Shown piece after piece: positions 28,246-35,461 of a stretch of DNA of 64,000 nt. The notes below the pieces were generated by a model. That model worked only from the letters and a program-made list of their open reading frames with translations. It made no database searches and was not told the origin of the DNA. Position 1 is the stretch's first letter; each line of letters starts with the position of its first letter. Position numbers and translations under genes: made by a program. The DNA is taken from contig CAJQRD010000016.1 of the NCBI GenBank assembly GCA_905480605.1, forward strand, positions 1-64,000, in the 5' to 3' direction. The DNA is from an uncultured Saprospiraceae bacterium (lineage in GTDB: Bacteria > Bacteroidota > Bacteroidia > Chitinophagales > Saprospiraceae).

Positions 28246-28845
28246 TTATGAACTTAAGAGGTTATGATAATCTTTTAGCGTTTTTGATAACCCTTCATTA
28301 TCTTCAACAAGTTTTAATAACTTTTTCAAACATGTATGTTTCCGCTTTCTTGTAGATTCTAGACTAACAAATGATAATTTGTGCATAATCTCTTTCATAG
28401 AGTAGCCTTTTGCCCATAAAAACATGGTGTTTTTGCATATCTCGCCAATGAAAGATAATTGCTTATCCAGCAGCGTTTTTAATTCCTTATGGTACATTGT
28501 TGCAGTAACTAAGTCCGAATCTTCTACAATATCAATTTTTAACTCGGCATGATTTGACTTCTTATTATCTCTAAAGTAATTGAGAAGCATATAGTTTGAC
28601 AAGTTTTTTATATATCCCAATAGCTTACCTTGATGTTCATATTTTCCCGACTTTACCAAGAGTCCAAATTTGACAATTATATCAGTCCACAATATATTCG
28701 TTTCATTATTTGAAAGGCCTCTCATTTTTAAAAACGAAATAATAGGGGCCTTAAATCTTGCTGTCGTATATAAATAAGAAATAGCCTTATCATGTTCTTT
28801 AGGGCCAGACTGTAAATATTTCACTATCTTTTCATCATCTATCAT
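28246..28845 (-). CDS. ECF-type RNA polymerase sigma factor
   Basis: About 199 residues when started at the internal Met of MIDDEKIVKYLQSGPKEHD, which is the usual opening of Bacteroidota ECF factors; an upstream in-frame ATG at 28887 would add 14 residues. Sigma region 2 is weakly conserved around residues 25-90 (KAISYLYTTARF, then LLGYIKNLSNYMLLNYFRDNKK). Region 4 is at 130-180 (LSFIGEICKNTMFLWAKGYSMKEIMHKLSFVSLESTRKRKHTCLKKLLKLV). It is a divergent member of the family. It is followed directly by a one-pass membrane protein and diverges from the exported-protein/caspase genes, which are the obvious candidates for its regulon. Confidence 0.75.
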   Translation of the reverse strand: MIDDEKIVKYLQSGPKEHDKAISYLYTTARFKAPIISFLKMRGLSNNETNILWTDIIVKFGLLVKSGKYEHQGKLLGYIKNLSNYMLLNYFRDNKKSNHAELKIDIVEDSDLVTATMYHKELKTLLDKQLSFIGEICKNTMFLWAKGYSMKEIMHKLSFVSLESTRKRKHTCLKKLLKLVEDNEGLSKTLKDYHNLLSS

Positions 28846-29014
28846 AGTTATCGTATAGGGTTTCACTACAGAAAACAGTAAATACATTTATATAATAAAG
28901 CAATACATAATTAATAAGCAACAATAAAAAATGCAATTAAAAGTAACACTATTCTACTTTGAAGTTATTAAAGAGTAAATAAACTTAATTTTTAACAATA
29001 AAAAAATCAATAAA

Positions 29015-29679
29015 ATGAAAAAAGTAATTTTATTAACGGGATTGTTCTTAGCGGTTAACTTTTTAAATGCCCAAAATAGTGGGGACAGAGAAAAAAGATT
29101 AGCTTTATTCGTACACGAAGCAAATTTAATTAAGTCCAGCACAACAGATGTTACTCAACAAGAAAATAGAATTGTTAGACTTGCTGGGAATTTTCTAGCA
29201 GAATACAGATCAAAAGATGAGGTGAAAAATATGGAGGATATCGAAAACAATCTCCTTTCTTGTCATCAATGTGATCCAGTAAAAATTAAAAAATACTTGG
29301 CTCTTATTTCTGATAGAAATGGCAAACCAGCTATGTTTCCCAGCAAACTATTAATAGCTTTAGGGCCAAGAAAAATGATAAAGAATTATCAGCTGCTATC
29401 AAAATTTATGAAAACGTTGGTTCACGAAACTTAGGTGACAATAATATTTGTTTAACAGGAAACTGTGACAATGACAATCATGTAAACCCTAAATCAAGAG
29501 GACAAGTAGCAGATGTCTGGATGTACACTGGACAGAAAAAATTCTTTATAGAAGAAGACATGAAGGGATGGAGATACTATTGTAAGCAGACAAAAGCCAA
29601 TGCTGAAGATCCGCTTAATACACATACAGAAAAAGATGAGTATGGCTGGAAAAAAGCAGAGAATGTAGACAAATGGTAA
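29015..29679 (+). pseudogene. Exported protein of unknown function, interrupted by a one-base deletion
   Basis: The first frame (29015-29434) has a signal peptide (MKKVILLTGLFLAVNFLNAQN) and ends abruptly. The coding sense continues in the -1 frame to a TAA at 29677-29679, with residues such as AAIKIYENVGSRNLGDN and EKDEYGWKKAENVDKW. Restoring one A in the A5 run at 29371-29375 joins both parts into a smooth protein of about 221 residues. I recognise no family; a CHQC motif and several further cysteines (ICLTGNCDND) suggest disulphides in the periplasm. A strong terminator follows at 29698. Whether the lesion is genuine, a sequencing error or slippage cannot be decided here. Confidence 0.75.
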
Positions 29680-29697
29680 TGAATTGACTATATTAAG

Positions 29698-29729
29698 ATG
29701 GCTGCTCAGTGTAGCAGCCATTTTTTTTT
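29698..29729 (+). terminator. Terminator/attenuator before the outer-membrane/caspase genes
   Basis: A perfect 9-bp stem (ATGGCTGCT / AGCAGCCAT) with a 6-base loop followed by nine T residues. It closes the first exported gene's unit and lies only 36 bp before the ATG of the next gene, leaving very little room for a separate promoter, so partial read-through (attenuation) is possible. Confidence 0.85.
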
Positions 29730-29764
29730 AAAATAAATATATTATAAACCAATATTAACCTCTA

Positions 29765-31291
29765 ATGAAAGCTTTAAATTTAATATTATTCATAATCTGT
29801 TTTCAGCAAATTTCTAATGCACAAAACACTACTGGTTTAACAATAGAGTATAATTTATTTACAGATCAGATTACCTATAAAAAGGGAAATGAAATAATAA
29901 ATAAGCCTGAAATAAATCAAGATGAAAACATCACTGTTATAATTAAAGAGTTTAACCCTTATATTACCAAAAGTACAATTGAGGTACATCAAATAAATTA
30001 CTTACAAAGTTCAACAACTCTAAATGCTGGTGATTCTGTAGCTCAACCCACTAAAGGCTTTGGAGGTATGGGGAGTATTTTGGGCGGTTTGTCGCTAGGA
30101 AATGGTGCCTCAGGAATATACGATAACATTCCAGGATCAAGAGGTGCGTCTTCCAAAGACATAATGCAGGCCAAATCCAAATATAGACAAATGTTAAAAA
30201 GTCTCACGCTTGTTGAAAAAAAACTAAACAAATCTGCTGAGAAAATAAATCTATTTAAGACTCAGAAAAGCAGTCAAAATCTTGCATCATCAGACATCTC
30301 AAAATAAAAAAACAACCCAAACATTAGACCATCACGAATAAAGGAAATGATTGAAGAAGAAATCCTTCATGCCTTTGCCAAGCAAAAAGGTGAATCAATT
30401 GCTATAGAAGACCTCATAGACGAAAAAAAGAAAAAAAATGATGTTATAGACGCCGTAAAAAAATACCAAATATCTCAAAAAGAATACAAAGAGATAGCAA
30501 ACGATTGGATCAGCTTTAACAATACAATTGGAATTATTAACAACGAAATGAACGATGATCAACTTAACTTCATCCAAGTATCAGCAGATTCAATAGTCAA
30601 TTCAATGTCACAGAATTTAGCCAATTTTGAAAATTCACAAATTTCTAGTGATGAATTGTCAAATAGCCTTACGGACCAAGCATCATTATCAGCATTAAGA
30701 AGAACTTATGAAGAGCTGCAAAGTAATGATTTTATTTACACGTTTCCACCAATCCAAGCTGAAGGAGATGCAGTTGATTTAGACATTGCATTTTCAAGAA
30801 AATCGGAAAGTGGGGATTATGAAAACTATAAAAACCTTAAACAAAAAATACCTGTTTCTGGTGGTTGGAAAATATCTGGTGGAATTGGAATGTCATTTGG
30901 TTCTTTTGCCAAAAAAACATATAAACATACTGTTGTTAACAATATAATAGTTGGAGATGAACAAGATACTTTTATTCCCACTATTACATCGTTCGCCCAT
31001 ATCTACAAACAATCATCTAAGAGTGTAAATATAGGAGGATCATTTGGAATAGGACTTCCAATATTAACAGGTGGCAGCATTCAATCTGCTTCTTTTTTCC
31101 TAGGACCAACATTGTTGATTGGAAAAAGTCAAAGATTATTATTAACTGCTGGTGTAATGGGTGCAAAAGTTGAACGACTGACGAGTGGTTTTAGTATCGG
31201 TGATTCATTCGAAGGGTTTACAGAGGTTTTGCCTGTTAACCAAAAGTATGATCTAGGTTTCTTTATCAGCGTATCTTTTAATGTACTATAA
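29765..31291 (+). pseudogene. Probable exported outer-membrane protein split by an in-frame TAA
   Basis: The first part (29765-30307) has a signal peptide (MKALNLILFIICFQQISNA) and a Gly-rich stretch (KGFGGMGSILGGLSLGNG). It stops at codon 181 (TAA, 30305-30307). The same frame stays open past the stop, through KNNPNIRPSRIKE to the end at 31291. The second part has no signal peptide of its own. It contains helical, coiled-coil-like sequence (about 30350-30780) and then alternating beta-strand sequence with an aromatic end (GWKISGGIGMSFGSF ... YDLGFFISVSFNVL), the look of an outer-membrane barrel. Together they would make one 508-residue exported protein; CAA to TAA would explain the stop. The alternative is two genes, the second starting at ATG 30347. 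Confidence 0.6.
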
Positions 31292-31294
31292 GTC

Positions 31295-33231
31295 ATGATT
31301 ATGAAAAAGTTATCAATAATTTGTTTTCTTATACTTTTCACATTTGGTATCCAAGCTGAGAAACATGCACTTATTATCGCAGTTGGAGATTATCCCATAG
31401 ATGGCGGATGGCCAAGTATATCAAGTAAGAATGATATTTCACATATAGAAAATGCATTAAAAATTCTTGGGTTTGATCCAGCAAATATTTCTAAAGTAAT
31501 TGATGGAGAAGCTACAAGGGAAGGAATCCTAAAAGCTTTTGAAGCACTTACCAAGAAAATAAAACCAGGTGACAATATTTTCATTCACTTCTCAGGGCAT
31601 GGTCAACAAGTCATGGATAATAATGGTGATGAAATTGATCAATTAGACGAAGCTATTGTTCCTTATAATTCTCCTGTAGACTATGTTGAAGGTTTTAATG
31701 AAGGTCAATATTTGATAAGGGATGATCTAATCTCATCATTGACAAATAAAATCAGACAAAAATGTACCGCTACAGGTCAATTGATATTAATTTTAGATTC
31801 GTGTCATTCAGGAACTGGTACCAGAGGATTTGGAAAGTCAAGAGGTACAACAAAATTAATGGCACCATCAAACTTTAAAAAATCAGACAAAAAAGAAACA
31901 ACAATGGGTCTTGTTATTGAAGATAATAACAATCTAGCGCCTATGTCTAGCTTCTTCGGCGCAAGTGCTATGGAATTAAATTATGAAACTTCAGATGACC
32001 AATCCAAACCAGTTGGAAGCTTGAGTTTTGCTATTGCCTCTATCCTAGCCAACATGAAATCTAAATATTCTACTCAGGAACTTTTTGAAAGAATAAAGCT
32101 AAAAATGAAAACGATTGCACCACGTCAAAATCCACAATTTGAAGGGCCAAAAGATTTGATAATTTTCGAAGGTGAAACAAGTGCAACTGATTACTTGATT
32201 GATGTTGAAAAGACAATCACTCCTAAAGATATAATCATTTCAGCTGGAAGCATGGTAGGTGTATATGAAGGATCTGCTATTGACATAATCTCAATGGATA
32301 CCGACCAAGTTGTAGGCAGAGGCAATGTAATCAAATCGACTTTAACTTCAAGCACTGTAGAATTAGATGAACCACTTACCTCGAAAAAAGATGAACTTAT
32401 TAAAGCTAAAATAATTGACAAAGCAGAACCAAAAGTAAAATGTCTAATTAACAATCAGCTCCCAAGTGATTGCCAATGGTCATCCGTAATTGATAAAGTA
32501 ATAAATACATCTATTTATGAATCAAATGATGTGAACCCTAATATCACAATATCTACCTCCGAGAATAAAAAGGATATAACAATTGCCTCAAGTGATGGTG
32601 TCATCTTATATCAAAACACATACAACCCAGCTAAGAAGATAAGACAGTTCAATGAGTTAACAAACACATTCAACAAATACAATCAAGCACAATTTTTAAG
32701 AAGTTATAACATAGAATCAAACTTTGACCTAAGCTTGAAATAATCGAAGTCGATTGTGAGAGTCCAGAAAATGAAAAAGCGCTTTCCGCAGCTTCAGAAA
32801 TTGAATTAAAATTAGGTCATTGCATAAAGTTCAGGGTAACCAATAATGGAAAGAAAAAATCATACTTTTCTTTGATTGATATACAGTCTGATCATACAAC
32901 CAACGTGGTCATACCAACAATATCAATGGGTTATACTGCTGAAGAATATTTTCTAGCTCCAGGAGAATCATTCACTACAGATTTTCATTTACAAATTGGA
33001 GAGCCTATTGGACTTGAGACATTAAAATTGATAACCAGCAAAAATCCTTTAGATCTTTCTTCCATAATCCAAAGCACTGGTAATGCAACGCGTGGTATAG
33101 GCGATTTACATCCATTTGAAAAAATGCTACTGAGCAGCAAGTCGCATTCAACAACTAGGGGTATTGTCATTAAGAAATCTAATGTTTCGGATATTGGTGT
33201 GGAGACTTTATTTTTTGAGATCGTTGAGTGA
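31295..33231 (+). pseudogene. Exported caspase/metacaspase (C14) with DUF4384-like tail, frameshifted near the junction
   Basis: The first frame (31295-32743, 482 residues) has a signal peptide (MKKLSIICFLILFTFGIQA) and a full C14 caspase-like domain. His102 lies in FIHFSGHGQQ and Cys170 in LILDSCHSGTGT, with the p20-type core between and after them. A beta-rich middle (about 290-480) follows. The coding sense then continues in the -1 frame to 33231 with a DUF4384-like domain (SYFSLIDIQSDHTTN, then EYFLAPGES). Restoring one A at 32738-32740 fuses them into about 645 residues. The peptidase domain itself is undamaged, so the truncated 482-residue protein could still be active. It lies 3 bp after the outer-membrane gene: one operon. 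Relatives cleave after Arg/Lys; substrates unknown. Confidence 0.8.
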
Positions 33232-33372
33232 ATTAAGGTGCCAGATTACGGGGGCCAGTGATCAAGTTTTAGAGGCCAGACAATAGAAATTAGAGATATG
33301 AATTAGTATATTACAACTAATTTTGAATCAGTAGCGAGTGTCTTCGACCTCGCGATTGACACCCCGTTGCCC

Positions 33373-33403
33373 TCATAACAATCTTTTATTCCTAAAAGCC
33401 ATT
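33373..33403 (-). pseudogene. Second copy of a GIY-YIG C-terminal tail (remnant)
   Basis: Reverse-strand reading gives MAFRNKRLL followed by a stop, the same tail that ends the GIY-YIG relic next door (MAFRNKRLI). The shared DNA is an exact 18-base repeat (TTATTCCTAAAAGCCATT at 33386-33403 and 33483-33500). Upstream of this tail the sequence is GAAGCCTTGGCGAATGAG, the core of the palindromic repeats found 400 bp away. Confidence 0.6.
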
Positions 33404-33469
33404 TCTCTCATTCGCCAAGGCTTCAAAGAGTAACACCATTAAGCCCTTAGAATTATTTGATTAACAAAT

Positions 33470-33702
33470 TTAGATTAATCTCTTATTCCTAAAAGCCATT
33501 CCAGATCAAGACTTTAAATATTTCTCGAAATGAAATGCTTTTCGCTTATTGGGAAATTGGCATGTCAAAACCAATTTAACTGGCAGTTTTTTTTTGTAGA
33601 TTTTACTTGGCTATATGTATCAGCATTAATTCCTGCCTTGATATTCGAAGTGCAACCTGTATAGTCTGTGTTATCAGAACAAAGTAAGATTTACAGTTTA
33701 GT
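33470..33702 (-). pseudogene. Decayed GIY-YIG nuclease-family gene
   Basis: Reading the reverse strand gives the order of a small GIY-YIG endonuclease: ILLCSDNTDYTGCTSNIK (the G-x-Y/Y-x-G core in its YTG-C-T-S-N form), then LPVKLVLTCQFPNKRKAF, HFEKYLKS and SGMAFRNKRLI, ending at TAA 33470-33472. It is broken by an in-frame TAA before ILLCSD, a frame change in the A9 run at 33587-33595 and a TGA inside the EKYLKS-SG junction. No start codon is left. Complete relatives are about 80-100 residues and common in Bacteroidota, often next to repeats and RNA genes, as here. Confidence 0.8.
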
Positions 33703-33780
33703 AAGATGGATTCTTCAAAGTAATTATTTACTTAAACTCCATAGCAACCGCGTAGGAATTATAAATATTATTGCTAAAAG

Positions 33781-33854
33781 ATCTCCGAAGCCTCAACGAA
33801 GGAGATTACTATTATGTTTCGGTCTCAATCTCCGAAGTCTTGGCGAAGGAGATT
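33781..33854. repeat. Pair of ATCTCCGAAG...CGAAGGAGAT palindromic repeats
   Basis: Two copies of a ~27-base unit (33781-33806 and 33827-33854) agreeing at most positions: ATCTCCGAAG, then Y-C-T-Y-R-R, then CGAAGGAGAT. The ends are complementary, so each can form a short hairpin. Degenerate further pieces (TCTCC, GAAGC, GGAGC words) continue to about 34000. The six-base middle differs between copies. The pattern resembles small mobile or REP-like repeats. Confidence 0.8.
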
Positions 33855-34004
33855 AATTTTTAGTTCTTCATCGATTTAGATGAAGGGTTATGATCTCCTA
33901 AGCTAAAGCATCAGAGATAATTTTGGAGCGTCTCCGCCGAAGCTCAAGGAGCCTTGGTGAAGAAGCGAAGCTCTCCTTAGCCAAAAGGCTACTGAGAGCA
34001 AAGG

Positions 34005-34038
34005 TGGAGCCGCAGGGATTGCTATTAGCGATCCCTGA
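34005..34038. repeat. 17-bp duplicate of the tmRNA 3' end, fused to a hairpin
   Basis: GTGGAGCCGCAGGGATT (34005-34021) is an exact, same-orientation copy of the last part of the tmRNA gene at 34162-34178 (acceptor stem and half of the T-arm). After it the sequence departs from tmRNA and forms its own hairpin (CAGGGATTGCT / AGCGATCCCTG, loop ATT). Integrases commonly use the 3' end of ssrA as attachment site and leave such short direct repeats. Confidence 0.7.
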
Positions 34039-34089
34039 AATATACCGTAGTCTACATCAAATTTATAAAGCAAATCTTGTCTCTAAATC

Positions 34090-34137
34090 AAAAAAAATAA
34101 GCACCATCAAGTAAACTTGAATGCTTATTATTTTTTT
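34090..34137. terminator. Terminator downstream of ssrA (bidirectional)
   Basis: A two-part stem: outer arms AATAAGCA/TGCTTATT and inner arms TCAAGT/ACTTGA with an AA loop, flanked by A8 and T7. On the reverse strand it lies about 24 bp past the tmRNA 3' end. Confidence 0.8.
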
Positions 34138-34160
34138 AATTTACAATAAATTGATGCTAA

Positions 34161-34548
34161 AGTGGAGCCGCAGGGATTCGAACCCTGGTCCAGACAAAGC
34201 GCTCATAGGCTTTCTACATGCTTAGTTTGTTCTTGAATTTTCGACGTTGAACAGGTGTACAAACAACCAGCTCTCTGCTTATCTTCTTAATTTCAGAAAG
34301 TCACCGAAGTTTTAACTTTCCTAGTCCAAGCGATATACCCTAAGTACATCTTTCATTATACACTGATAAGTAGGAATATCAGACTTCATCCTACACAGTG
34401 CAAAAAGCTATGCTAATTCTAAATTAGGCAGCTAATGCGAATCTGTTGTCGCCAATTATATAGTAATCACCATTTGAACGAAGTGTGTGATCAATTCTCC
34501 GGCATGCTTACTTACAAGAAATCTTTCCTGTCAATACCAGTCGGCCCC
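34161..34548 (-). ncRNA. ssrA: Transfer-messenger RNA (ssrA)
   Basis: A tmRNA of about 388 nt. The 5' end GGGGCCGACTGGTATTGACAGG and the 3' end with T-arm (GGGATTCGAACCC in complement) form the tRNA-Ala-like part. The acceptor stem GGGGCCG pairs with CGGCUCC and includes the G3-U pair that alanyl-tRNA synthetase needs. CCA is not fully encoded. The tag reading frame (34424-34453, complement) begins after ATAATT and reads GDNRFALAA, then TAA; the LAA end is the usual proteolysis signal. tmRNA rescues stalled ribosomes and tags the unfinished protein. Pseudoknot regions between were not folded in detail. The gene is one-piece, not permuted. Confidence 0.95.
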
Positions 34549-34736
34549 ATTTTTCAAATAACATTCGCTTGATCTTTTCAAGCATTTAAAGAACGGCAAA
34601 GAAAGGTAAATCGTTCAATAAATCACCAATTAAACCCATTTTTTTAATAAAAGACCTCACCTCGCTTAATCTAACCGTATATATGCTGTAAAAAACTATT
34701 TTAAATTTAGCAGTATACATTAATAAAAATATGTAT

Positions 34737-34768
34737 AAAAAAAGCGAAACACCAATATGGTATTCCGC
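34737..34768 (-). terminator. Terminator after the decayed Ig-like gene
   Basis: On the reverse strand, GCGGAATACC and GGTGTTTCGC form a 10-bp stem (two wobble pairs) with a 5-base loop, followed by seven T residues. It lies 36 bp past the last stop of the relic and suggests this was once an expressed unit. Confidence 0.7.
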
Positions 34769-34803
34769 TAAAATCAGTACTTCTTTATATGTCTATATGT
34801 CTT

Positions 34804-35357
34804 TTACAATTTAACAGTTGAAGTTACCAGATTTCGAGATATCTCAACACTTATTTCATTTGAAAAATCAGGCAAAGAAGTAGCCATATTAAATGTTAAT
34901 ACTGAATGATAGATACTTGACTTGGTCCTTCGCCAACTGTACAAATTATCGGATAATCTACAGGTGCTAAGCAAGCAGGATTGAATGAGTCACCTACAAT
35001 ATAATTGCCTCCTGATCAAGTACAATAAGGTGTTGAACTATTGGCAAGAAATCCATTCAAATCGAATGGTGCTGAAAAATTTATAAACGTATTTGGTACA
35101 GATGTTAATTCCACAATAGGACTATCACTGACATCAATGGTTAGACTAAAAGATTCAATACACTCTCCTCTCCCGTTAGAACTTTTAGAATGTGACTTCC
35201 TAATGGTAAATCAGCAATATCTAAAATAGTATCTTCTAAATTAATACCATGCAATTGCCACATCCCAAAACGTCATTACTTAAATAGCTAGACAAAGCTA
35301 TCTCAGAATCTGGCATTTACCCTCGTGTAAAGCTTCAGTAAACTCTTTTGCTGGCAT
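34804..35357 (-). pseudogene. Decayed secreted Ig-like/adhesin gene
   Basis: The reverse strand can be read through several frames as typical Bacteroidota extracellular repeat-domain sequence: INLEDTILDIADLPLGSHI, then ECIESFSLTIDVSDSPI, then PYCT-stop-SGGNYIVGDSFNPA (the stop being TGA where Trp is expected), then APVDYPIICTVGEGPS and finally ISVEISRNLVTSTVKL. At least two frame changes and two internal stops break it, and no signal peptide or good start remains. The Cys-Thr-Trp-Ser-Gly-Gly pattern is that of Ig-like domains repeated in large T9SS-secreted proteins. It is probably the remaining C-terminal piece of a once larger protein. Confidence 0.6.
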
Positions 35358-35461
35358 TTAAATATTTGAGGGAAAAGTATTGGGGCACTAAGTCATTAGA
35401 TCCTTAGAGCAATAAATTAACATTGAATCCGTATATTTACATCAAAGCCTAAAGTACAATT

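Noticed and set aside
29371-29375. Programmed -1 frameshift in the first exported gene
   Set aside because: The A-run does not form a proper X-XXY-YYZ heptamer in the zero frame and no strong hairpin follows at the right distance; a plain one-base deletion is simpler, though slippage cannot be excluded.
33668-34114. Two forward open frames of about 62 residues each
   Set aside because: They run through the palindromic repeats and antisense to the GIY-YIG relic; their Arg/Leu-rich translations come from the repeats, with no family resemblance.
35041-35229. A 62-residue forward frame
   Set aside because: It is antisense to the decayed Ig-like gene, whose reverse-strand reading makes better protein sense.
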